The notes below the pieces were generated by a model, which ran no database searches, had not been told where the DNA came from, and saw only the letters and a list, made by a program, of their open reading frames with translations. A program made the position numbers and the translations under genes. From HGM05232 sp036661515 (GTDB taxonomy: Bacteria > Bacteroidota > Bacteroidia > Bacteroidales > Muribaculaceae), in contig JAVWYO010000126.1 of NCBI GenBank assembly GCA_036661515.1, positions 1 through 5,350 on the forward strand: a stretch of 5,350 nt of DNA, written 5' to 3'. This document shows positions 1 through 5,276 of this stretch, in pieces; the stretch's first letter is position 1; the number at the start of each line of letters is the position of its first letter.

Positions 1-43
1 AAAAAAATGGCAAAATCACATTAATCTGTAATTTTGCCATTTT
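1..43 (-). terminator. Intrinsic terminator of asnS
   Basis: A perfect 13-bp inverted repeat (AAAATGGCAAAAT at 4-16, ATTTTGCCATTTT at 31-43) encloses a 14-nt loop. Inside that loop ACA and TGT can add three more pairs after one mismatch. Read on the minus strand, the stem is followed by an unbroken run of seven T (positions 7 to 1), the classic Rho-independent form. It begins 29 nt past the asnS stop codon. The plus-strand reading has a shorter T run, so any action on convergent transcripts from the left would be weaker. Confidence 0.9.
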
Positions 44-72
44 AGGATATATCTACGCTCTAAGAAGCTGTA

Positions 73-1467
73 TTAAAATTCTGCATTATTTGGTGTGCGT
101 GGAAATGGTATCACGTCACGGATATTGGTCATTCCTGTAACAAATAGCACGAGGCGTTCAAAGCCAAGCCCAAAACCTGAATGTGGCACTGTACCATAGC
201 GACGGGTGTCGAGATACCACCACATATCTTTCATTGGAACGTGCATTTCTTCGATGCGTCCTACTAATTTGTCATAATTTTCTTCTCGCTCTGAACCTCC
301 AATAATTTCACCTATTTTTGGGAAAAGGACATCCATAGCGCGGACGGTCTTGCCATCTTCATTTAACTTCATGTAGAATGCCTTTATCTCTTTAGGATAA
401 TCAGTAAGAATTACAGGTTTCTTGAAATGTTCTTCCACTAAGTAACGTTCGTGCTCACTTTGAAGATCGACACCCCAAGACACAGGAAATTCAAATTTCT
501 TGCCCGATGCCTCAAGTATTTTCACTCCTTCGGTATATGATAGTCGAACAAAATCATTTGCTACAACAAAATTAAGGCGTTCTATTAAATCCTTATCATA
601 CATTTCACAAAGAAAATCTATATCATCTTTAGCATTGTCGAGTGCATACTTGATGCAATATTTAATAAAATCTTCGGCTAAATCCATATTTTCGCCAATC
701 TCATTGAAAGCAACTTCAGGCTCAATCATCCAAAACTCCGACAAGTGTCGCGGAGTATTTGAATTTTCGGCACGGAAAGTGGGTCCAAATGTATAAATTG
801 CACCGAGCGCAGTAGCGCCAAGCTCTCCTTCAAGTTGTCCCGAAACGGTTAAATTTGCTGGCTTGCCAAAGAAATCTTGGCTATAATCAATAGCCCCGTC
901 TTCTTTGCGAGGCACATTATTCATATCAAGAGTGGTGACTTGAAACATTTCACCTGCTCCTTCACAATCACTTGCAGTGATTAATGGAGTGTTTAGGTAG
1001 AAGAAACCACGATCGTTGAAATATTTATGAATAGCAAAAGCAAGCGCATGACGTATGCGGAGCACTGCACCAAATGTGTTTGTGCGAGGACGCAAATGTG
1101 CTTTTTCGCGAAGAAATTCAAGAGTGTGCCCTTTCTTTTGCAAAGGGTATGTATCTACATCGGCAGTGCCATATATTGTGAGTTCTTTTGCTTGCACTTC
1201 TGCCGTCTGTCCCTTTCCTTGCGACTCAACTAACTGACCAATAACATGCAAACTTGAACCCGTAGTAATTGTTTTTAGTTCCTCATCGCTGAACTTCTCC
1301 ATATCAAATACCACTTGAATATTTTTAATGGTAGAGCCATCATTGAGAGCAACAAATTGCACATGCTTATTGCCACGACGAGTTCTAACCCACCCTTTTA
1401 CACTGACTTCTTTTCCTATCAGCTCAGGCGACCATATATTGGCGATCTTTGTTCTTTGTATTCCCAT
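73..1467 (-). CDS. asnS: Asparaginyl-tRNA synthetase (AsnRS, class IIb)
   Basis: This cytosolic enzyme charges tRNA-Asn with L-asparagine using ATP, giving AMP and pyrophosphate. The 464-residue product matches the usual bacterial length (about 466). Residues 1 to about 105 form the OB-fold anticodon-binding domain (GWVRTRR near 25-31). The class II catalytic core follows: motif 1 ends at the invariant Pro161 (FFYLNTPLI), motif 2 is at about 231-252 (FRAENSNTPRHLSEFW, with the ATP-contacting Arg232), and motif 3 is at about 431-443 (GFGLGFERLVLFV, Arg438). The FRAENSNTPRHLSEF form, together with the length and the lack of an archaeal-type insertion, points to AsnRS rather than AspRS. The start ATG at 1465-1467 has no Shine-Dalgarno, as is usual in Bacteroidota; the alignment begins naturally at MGIQRTKI. 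The gene lies 89 bp after the pseudouridine synthase gene, on the same strand, and ends in the terminator at 1-43. It appears intact. Confidence 0.97.
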   Translation of the reverse strand: MGIQRTKIANIWSPELIGKEVSVKGWVRTRRGNKHVQFVALNDGSTIKNIQVVFDMEKFSDEELKTITTGSSLHVIGQLVESQGKGQTAEVQAKELTIYGTADVDTYPLQKKGHTLEFLREKAHLRPRTNTFGAVLRIRHALAFAIHKYFNDRGFFYLNTPLITASDCEGAGEMFQVTTLDMNNVPRKEDGAIDYSQDFFGKPANLTVSGQLEGELGATALGAIYTFGPTFRAENSNTPRHLSEFWMIEPEVAFNEIGENMDLAEDFIKYCIKYALDNAKDDIDFLCEMYDKDLIERLNFVVANDFVRLSYTEGVKILEASGKKFEFPVSWGVDLQSEHERYLVEEHFKKPVILTDYPKEIKAFYMKLNEDGKTVRAMDVLFPKIGEIIGGSEREENYDKLVGRIEEMHVPMKDMWWYLDTRRYGTVPHSGFGLGFERLVLFVTGMTNIRDVIPFPRTPNNAEF

Positions 1468-1496
1468 TATAGTTTCAATATTTTTTATTTCAGTAA

Positions 1497-1530
1497 TTAG
1501 CTCTTAACCCAAAGAAAGGTCAAGAGCTAA
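1497..1530 (-). promoter_or_regulatory. Leader hairpin upstream of asnS
   Basis: A 9-bp perfect inverted repeat (TTAGCTCTT at 1497-1505, AAGAGCTAA at 1522-1530) is extended inward, after one mismatch, by ACC/GGT (1507-1509 and 1518-1520). This gives about 12 pairs and an 8-nt loop. It sits 30 nt upstream of the asnS start codon and about 26 nt after the stop of the preceding gene. On the minus strand no T run follows, so it is not a standard terminator. It could be an mRNA-end stabiliser for the upstream transcript, a leader structure in asnS mRNA, or a protein-binding palindrome. The structure is seen directly; its function is unknown. Confidence 0.55.
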
Positions 1531-1535
1531 CAGCT

Positions 1536-1565
1536 AAAATATATAGATTTTATTCTTTATTCAAA
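1536..1565 (-). promoter_or_regulatory. Candidate promoter of asnS
   Basis: On the minus strand TTTG (1565-1562) is followed after 18 bp by TATATTTT (1543-1536), seven of eight against TAnnTTTG counting the free positions, with T for the final G. The spacer equals that of the tRNA-Val promoter in this window. The -33 element overlaps the last codons of the upstream gene. If it is used, transcription would begin just before the leader hairpin. The imperfect -7 element and AT-rich context make this a moderate call. Confidence 0.4.
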
Positions 1566-3267
1566 AGAGTTTTGCTTCAAGAAATTAACTTCTTCTTGAG
1601 TCAAATAACGCCAGCGTCCGCGAGGCAAATTTTTCTTTGTCAACCCTGCGAAATATACGCGGTCGAGCTTGGTAACATGATATCCGAGTGACTCAAACAT
1701 GCGACGAACGATGCGGTTGCGCCCAGAGTGAATTTCAATACCAGCTTGATTGCGTTCAATATCAGATACATAACTTATAGCGTCGGCATGTATAGGACCA
1801 TCTTCAAGTTCTATACCATCGGCAATGCTTTGCATGTCGTCTTCTGTAATATCTTTATCTGTCCACACTTGATATATCTTTTTCTTTACATATTTTGGAT
1901 GCGTTAGCTTTGATGCTAAATCACCATCATTAGTAAGGAGTAACACACCAGTCGTGTTGCGGTCAAGACGCCCTACTGGATATATGCGCTCAGGACAAGC
2001 ATTCTTAACAAGATCCATTACCGTTAAGCGACCATTAGGGTCATCGCTCGTTGTTACACAATCTTTTGGCTTATTTAGAAGTATATAGCATTTGCTTTCA
2101 AGTGTTACTACCTTTTCTTGATATTCTACAATGTCGGCTGCAGTAATCTTTACTCCAAGCTCTGTTGCTGGGGTTCCGTTTACTATTACAAGCCCTTTTT
2201 GGATTAAATCATCTGCTTCACGACGAGAACAAACACCGGCGTTTGCCATAAACTTGTTCAAACGTACTGGTGCGGTTGGGTCGATTTCAGGCATTTCATA
2301 TTCTACACGCTTTGGACGTGGAGTGAAAGTGCGCATTTGTGAATTTTGTTGTTGTCCATAAGCTGGTCTTCCGCCACCTTGACGATTACCATAGCCACCT
2401 TGGCGTGGTGCGCCATAGCCTCCACCTTGTGGACGATTGCCATAGCCTCCGCCACCTTGTGAACGGTTATCATATCCACCTTGGCGTGGTGCGCCATAGC
2501 CTCCACCACCTTGTGAACGGTTATCATATCCGCCTTGACGTGGTGCGCCATAGCTTCCGCCACCTTGTGGACGATTGCCATAGCCTCCGCCACCTTGTGA
2601 ACGGTTATCATATCNNNNNNNNNNNNNNNNNNNNNNNNNNNNNNNNNNNNNNNNNNNNNNNNNNNNNNNNNNNNNNNNNNNNNNNNNNNNNNNNNNNNNN
2701 NNNNNNNNNNNNNNGGCGTGGTGCGCCATAGCCTCCACCACCTTGTGAACGGTTATCATATCCGCCTTGGCGTGGTGCGCCATAGCTTCCGCCACCTTGT
2801 GGACGATTACCATAACCACCTTGACGATTGTTATTGTATCCACCTTGACGATTATTGTTATATCCGCCACCTTGATATCCAGAGCCCTGATTATTATAGT
2901 CATTGCCACCTGCTGCAGTGTCACTTTCTGAAGTAGTAGCATTGTTATCATAATTATTATAGCGATTATAATCGCCACCTTGATTGCCATAACCACCACC
3001 CTGGCGATTGTTGTTATAACCACCTTGACGATTATTATTGTAACCACCTTGATTATAACCACCTTGGCGATTATTGTTATAGCTCCTTTGAGTGTAGTTT
3101 CTCTCTCCGTAATCAGCTCTTACGGGTCTTTCTCCTTGTTGTGTTGAATCCTGTTGGTTATATGAGATTTTCTCATAACGTCCCTCTGTACTTACAGGAG
3201 CATCAGTATTGCTCACAGTTATACGCGGTCTTTTTGGCTTTTTTTCGATATCTTCCATATCAATCAT
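1557..3267 (-). CDS. rluB: RluB/RsuA-family 23S rRNA pseudouridine synthase with a long repetitive disordered N-terminus (interrupted by an assembly gap)
   Basis: The last 238 residues (codons from about 2273 to 1560) form a complete RsuA/RluB/E/F-type enzyme. An S4 RNA-binding domain (VRLNKFMANAGVCSRREAD) is followed by the catalytic domain with GRLDRNTTGVLLLTNDG, whose Asp codon at 1962-1964 is the nucleophile, and a typical end (RMFESLGYHVTKLDRVYFAGL). Family members isomerise uridine in rRNA; RluB acts at 23S position 2605 in E. coli. The exact target here is inferred, so rluB is the likely but not certain symbol. The start at 3267 opens with a charged segment (MEDIEKKPKRPRITV), then YNNNRQGG-type repeats and GGGGYGAPRQGG-type repeats, about 298 resolved residues of low complexity. 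The 100-N gap shifts the apparent frame; resolved coding bases (553 + 1058 = 1611) are divisible by three, so one intact frame is expected. Another in-frame ATG at 3258 is possible. Confidence 0.9.
2371..2815 (-). repeat. In-frame tandem repeat array (18- and 28-residue modules, 138-bp higher-order period)
   Basis: This DNA encodes alternating modules: an 18-residue one (YDNRSQGGGGYGAPRQGG) and a 28-residue one that inserts a GNRPQGGGSYG segment. Together they repeat every 138 bp (46 residues). The stretch 2422-2476 is identical to 2560-2614, exactly 138 bp away, and 2483-2580 matches 2715-2812 with about two differences. Such similarity at the DNA level implies recent duplication or ongoing homogenisation, and explains why assembly broke here. 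Units run head to tail with no unrelated spacers, and all lie in the reading frame of the pseudouridine synthase. Confidence 0.9.
2615..2714. other. Scaffold gap of 100 N inside the repeat array
   Basis: Exactly 100 N, a conventional placeholder for a gap of unknown size. Codon phase on both sides requires a true missing length divisible by three, so 100 is not the real size. The left coding piece ends in the first base of a Gln codon and the right piece resumes with the last two bases of a Gly codon before Tyr-Asp-Asn. The shortest filling consistent with the repeats is therefore 6 nt, or 6 nt plus whole repeat units. Confidence 0.95.
2818..3082 (-). repeat. Degenerate YNNNRQGG coding repeats (Asn/Gln/Gly/Tyr-rich, prion-like)
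   Basis: At least five copies of an octamer close to YNNNRQGG are encoded, some shortened to YNQGG or altered to GYGNQGG. They are split by a more acidic Ser/Thr-containing segment (ATTSESDTAAGG). Synonymous differences between copies (for example ATTATT against GTTATT on the plus strand) show that this array is older or less homogenised than its neighbour at 2371-2815. The composition is that of a disordered, prion-like low-complexity region with scattered Arg. Confidence 0.8.
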
Positions 3268-3271
3268 TTTG

Positions 3272-3288
3272 TTAGGCCTCTCGGCTAA
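3272..3288 (-). promoter_or_regulatory. Hairpin with GAGA tetraloop just before the pseudouridine synthase start codon
   Basis: On the minus strand TTAGCC-GAGA-GGCCTAA can fold into a 6-bp stem with one bulged C and a GNRA-type GAGA loop. It ends 4 nt before the start ATG. The only Shine-Dalgarno-like string near this start, GAGAGG, lies in the loop and upper stem. The fold could modulate initiation; this is inferred from position only. Confidence 0.4.
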
Positions 3289-3366
3289 TTTTACTCGTTT
3301 TTATTCTAACTAAGGTTATTGTAGTTTAATTCTATTAATCAATCTTTTAAAACCTAAAATATTCTG

Positions 3367-3397
3367 CAAAGATAACAGATATTTATTTAATAACAAT
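3367..3397 (-). promoter_or_regulatory. Bacteroidota-type promoter of the pseudouridine synthase gene
   Basis: On the minus strand ATTG (3397-3394) is followed after 19 bp by TATCTTTG (3374-3367), a perfect match to the -7 consensus TAnnTTTG, at the expected distance from a -33 TTG. The expected start of transcription is near 3360, leaving a leader of roughly 95 nt before the ATG. The -33 element lies inside an AT-only inverted repeat (TTTAATAA at 3386-3393, TTATTAAA at 3403-3410) that contains a Fur-box-like core, so the promoter may be subject to an operator. Confidence 0.75.
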
Positions 3398-3434
3398 AAT
3401 CATTATTAAAAGATTATGCAGAATAATATATAAT

Positions 3435-4778
3435 TTAAAATCCCGTGTAACTATGAGGAGTAATTGCTTTTAATTCGCGCTTAACGGCATCGCTAACATT
3501 CAGAGTATCAATAAATGCTGAAATACTTTCGGCATTCACTACGCTATTTGTGCGAGTTAGTTCCTTTAGCGTTTCATATGGCTTTTCATAACCTTCGCGA
3601 CGCAAAATCGTCTGTATAGCTTCGGCTACCACATTCCACATATTATCAAGGTCACGGGCAATAGCTTTTTCATTAAGCAACAATTTATTAAGACCTTTCA
3701 ACGTACTATGAAGAGCTATTAAGCTATGCCCCAATGGAACACCTACATTTCTCAACACAGTGGAATCGGTGAGGTCGCGTTGCAAGCGAGAAATAGGCAA
3801 TTTCTTTGCGAGATGTTCAAAAATAGCATTAGCCATTCCAAGATTTCCCTCAGAATTTTCAAAATCGATAGGATTTACTTTATGAGGCATAGCCGAAGAG
3901 CCCACCTCGCCAGCCTTAATCTTTTGTTTGAAATATTCCATTGAAATATACTGCCACATGTCGCGGTCAAGATCCATGATAATAGTATTTATACGCTTCA
4001 TCGCATCAAAAAGCATTGCAAGATTATCATAGTTAGAAATCTGCGTAGTCCACTGTTCACGCTCTATCCCAAGAGATTCTTTTAAAAATTTAGCAGCAAA
4101 ATCAAGCCATTGAATATTAGGATACGCTATAAGATGAGCATTAAAATTACCAGTAGCACCACCAAATTTTCCACTAATAGGAACTTGCTCCAATTGCTTC
4201 AATTGTTGCTCCATGCGATAAGCAAATACCTTGATTTCTTTTCCAAGACGCGTGGGAGAAGCAGGCTGCCCGTGAGTCTTTGCAAGCATTGGAATAGCCA
4301 TCCATTCTTCGGCATATTTATTTAGCACCGTTATAACCTCTTTAAGAAGTGGAATATACACACTCTCAACTGCATCTTTTATTGCCATAGGCATTGAGGT
4401 GTTATTTATATCTTGCGAAGTGAGCCCAAAATGGATAAATTCCTTTTTTGCACTAAGTCCAAGAGTATCAAAACGCTCTTTAAGAAAATACTCTACCGCC
4501 TTCACATCATGATTAGTTACACTTTCTATATCTTTTACACGCTGAGCATCAGCAAGCGTAAAGCTATTGTAAACATCACGTAATGAAGGAAAAACACTCT
4601 TATCAACATCTGCAAGCTGTGGCAAAGGCAACTCACAAAGAGCAATAAAATACTCAATCTCCACTTTAATGCGATAACGAATTAGCGCAAATTCAGAAAA
4701 ATAAGCATCAAGCTGCTCGGTTTTACTTCTATAACGACCATCGATTGGTGAAACTGCTGTAAGAGGACTTAAATTCAT
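3435..4778 (-). CDS. purB: Adenylosuccinate lyase
   Basis: This cytosolic enzyme performs two fumarate-releasing beta-eliminations in purine synthesis: SAICAR to AICAR, and adenylosuccinate to AMP. The 447-residue product is near the length of E. coli PurB (456) and belongs to that longer bacterial type. It begins with the typical LSPLTAVSPIDGRY. HFGLTSQDINNT lies at 116-127, AKTHGQPASPT at about 166-176 carries a catalytic His169, and the fumarase/aspartase superfamily signature GSSAMPHKVNP lies at 293-303, with the catalytic serine on the flexible loop (Ser294/Ser295). The remaining helices end at ITPHSYTGF. The start ATG (4776-4778) matches the family N-terminus and lacks a Shine-Dalgarno. 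The gene is 167 bp upstream of the pseudouridine synthase gene, with no clear intrinsic terminator between them, so some read-through is possible. It appears intact, with no frameshift. Confidence 0.97.
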   Translation of the reverse strand: MNLSPLTAVSPIDGRYRSKTEQLDAYFSEFALIRYRIKVEIEYFIALCELPLPQLADVDKSVFPSLRDVYNSFTLADAQRVKDIESVTNHDVKAVEYFLKERFDTLGLSAKKEFIHFGLTSQDINNTSMPMAIKDAVESVYIPLLKEVITVLNKYAEEWMAIPMLAKTHGQPASPTRLGKEIKVFAYRMEQQLKQLEQVPISGKFGGATGNFNAHLIAYPNIQWLDFAAKFLKESLGIEREQWTTQISNYDNLAMLFDAMKRINTIIMDLDRDMWQYISMEYFKQKIKAGEVGSSAMPHKVNPIDFENSEGNLGMANAIFEHLAKKLPISRLQRDLTDSTVLRNVGVPLGHSLIALHSTLKGLNKLLLNEKAIARDLDNMWNVVAEAIQTILRREGYEKPYETLKELTRTNSVVNAESISAFIDTLNVSDAVKRELKAITPHSYTGF

Positions 4779-4818
4779 AATAATATCTTGAGGTGAATAA
4801 ATTCTTATTTTTGCTGTT

Positions 4819-4848
4819 TAGCATTATAAATCAACCATATAGCATTAT
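4819..4848. repeat. Pair of 9-bp direct repeats in the purB leader, two helical turns apart
   Basis: TAGCATTAT occurs at 4819-4827 and again at 4840-4848, a start-to-start distance of 21 bp, so both copies face the same side of the helix. They lie between the candidate purB -7 element and the start codon. Such phased direct repeats are a common form of binding site for a dimeric or cooperative regulator, but no regulator can be named. Confidence 0.4.
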
Positions 4849-4866
4849 CTGCCTGATTTGGTTATG

Positions 4867-4874
4867 CAAATTTA
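4867..4874 (-). promoter_or_regulatory. Candidate -7 element of the purB promoter
   Basis: On the minus strand TAAATTTG (4874-4867) fits TAnnTTTG exactly. No good TTG/TTTG lies about 19 bp further upstream, so the -33 half is weak and the promoter may depend on an activator or be low in strength. Transcription would begin near 4860, giving a leader of roughly 80 nt that includes the two TAGCATTAT repeats. Confidence 0.45.
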
Positions 4875-4917
4875 CAATTTTCGTGGCATCTTTCTTCATT
4901 TTTTCTTCACTTTTTAT

Positions 4918-4947
4918 TTTGATATTTTAAAAAAAGGCGTACCTTTG
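4918..4947 (+). promoter_or_regulatory. Bacteroidota-type promoter of tRNA-Val
   Basis: TTTG (4918-4921), an 18-bp AT-rich spacer and TACCTTTG (4940-4947) match the phylum's primary sigma factor consensus. The -7 element ends 20 bp before the tRNA, so the precursor should have a 5' leader of roughly 10-15 nt for RNase P to remove. It is the clearest promoter in the window and faces away from purB. Confidence 0.85.
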
Positions 4948-4967
4948 CAACGCTTTCAACAAAGAAA

Positions 4968-5042
4968 GGGCGTTTAGCTCAGCTGGTTCAGAGCATCTGC
5001 CTTACAAGCAGAGGGTCGGCGGTTCGAATCCGTCAACGCCCA
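4968..5042 (+). tRNA. tRNA-Val (anticodon TAC)
   Basis: The 75-nt cloverleaf is complete. The acceptor stem GGGCGTT pairs with AACGCCC. The D arm is GCTC...GAGC. The anticodon stem TCTGC/GCAGA holds the loop CTTACAA, with anticodon TAC at 5003-5005, reading GUA and probably other Val codons by wobble. The T arm holds GGTTCGAATCC with one G-T wobble pair. The discriminator base is A at 5042, as expected for valine. CCA is not encoded and must be added after transcription. It is a single-gene unit between its own promoter and terminator. Confidence 0.97.
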
Positions 5043-5043
5043 C

Positions 5044-5075
5044 AAAGCTACCTCGATAATCGAGGTAGCTTTTTT
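5044..5075 (+). terminator. Intrinsic terminator of tRNA-Val
   Basis: AAAGCTACCTCG (5044-5055) pairs perfectly with CGAGGTAGCTTT (5061-5072) around a 5-nt loop, with the stem running into six T (5070-5075). It starts two bases after the tRNA discriminator, so the primary transcript ends almost directly after the tRNA. Confidence 0.92.
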
Positions 5076-5140
5076 CATTAATCTATCAAACACCTGTGAA
5101 TGGCGTGGAACACTTCACGCAAAGCCAGAGCCACGAGCCA

Positions 5141-5157
5141 GAACGTCGAAGACGTTC
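5141..5157. repeat. Hairpin A with GAA triloop
   Basis: GAACGTC-GAA-GACGTTC: 7-bp perfect arms around a three-base GAA loop. Its core ACGTCGAAGACGTT (5143-5156) recurs exactly at 5250-5263. Confidence 0.8.
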
Positions 5158-5160
5158 CAC

Positions 5161-5179
5161 TTCAGAACGAAGTTCTGAA
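5161..5179. repeat. Hairpin B with GAA triloop
   Basis: TTCAGAAC-GAA-GTTCTGAA: 8-bp perfect arms around the same GAA loop as hairpin A, but with a different stem sequence. It begins three bases after hairpin A ends. Confidence 0.8.
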
Positions 5180-5184
5180 ATTTA

Positions 5185-5226
5185 ACCCCACAATGCAGTG
5201 AGCGCAAGCGAACGCAATTGTGGGGT
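5185..5226. repeat. Hairpin C, long stem with structured interior
   Basis: ACCCCACAAT (5185-5194) pairs with ATTGTGGGGT (5217-5226). GC/GC adds two further pairs past a bulged A at 5216. The interior contains GC-GCAA-GC, a possible small inner hairpin with a GNRA-type loop. No T run follows in either direction, so it is not a standard terminator. Confidence 0.75.
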
Positions 5227-5249
5227 AACCAGCTGATATGGTGATTCCT

Positions 5250-5263
5250 ACGTCGAAGACGTT
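5250..5263. repeat. Hairpin A', second copy of the hairpin A core
   Basis: ACGTC-GAA-GACGT, 5-bp arms with the GAA triloop. It is a direct repeat of 5143-5156, 107 bp away, and the match continues as CAC after one mismatch. The outer stem pairs of hairpin A are not kept here. Confidence 0.75.
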
Positions 5264-5276
5264 GCACGCCACCCAC

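Larger units (their letters stand above)
5096..5276. repeat. Palindrome cluster bounded by imperfect 16-nt inverted repeats (REP/BIME- or MITE-like)
   Basis: GTGAATGGCGTGGAAC at 5096-5111 matches the reverse complement of 5261-5276 (GTGGGTGGCGTGCAAC) at 13 of 16 positions, framing a 181-bp unit. Inside lie a bulged hairpin (GCGTG at 5103-5107 with CACGC at 5116-5120) and four further hairpins listed separately. More than half of the unit can pair. No convincing reading frame, ribosome-binding site or transposase is present. The regular architecture suggests a dispersed non-coding repeat, possibly moved by a protein encoded elsewhere. Copy number elsewhere in the genome cannot be judged from this window. 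Confidence 0.6.

Noticed and set aside
500..1500. Several short plus-strand open frames opposite asnS (500-796, 1027-1233, 1055-1237, 1315-1500).
   Set aside because: They are antisense to a strongly conserved synthetase, have Ser/Cys/Phe-rich shadow compositions, and show no promoter or family resemblance.
2303..2731. Open frames on both strands through the repeats, rich in His/Leu/Val or Ala/Met/Val.
   Set aside because: They are frame shadows of the Gly-rich repeat, which has few stop codons in any frame. They lack their own start context and are not globular-protein-like.
2371..2815. Regular short repeats that look like a CRISPR array at first sight.
   Set aside because: Units are contiguous, have no unique spacers, vary in module length in steps of whole codons, and encode Gly-rich protein in frame with a known enzyme. 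No cas gene is nearby.
1557..3267. The pseudouridine synthase gene appears frameshifted into two overlapping pieces.
   Set aside because: The shift is caused only by the 100-N placeholder. The resolved coding bases total 1611, divisible by three, and the repeat phase joins cleanly with a 6-nt filling, so I treat it as one intact gene.
3386..3410. The AT-only inverted repeat after purB as a terminator for purB.
   Set aside because: The stem has only A-T pairs, no T run follows it on the minus strand, and it overlaps the -33 element of the next gene. An operator-like role is more plausible.
4810..4822. A small TGCT-AAAC-AGCA hairpin in the purB leader as a riboswitch part.
   Set aside because: Four base pairs with no surrounding conserved riboswitch elements is not enough, and nothing resembles the known purine riboswitch core.
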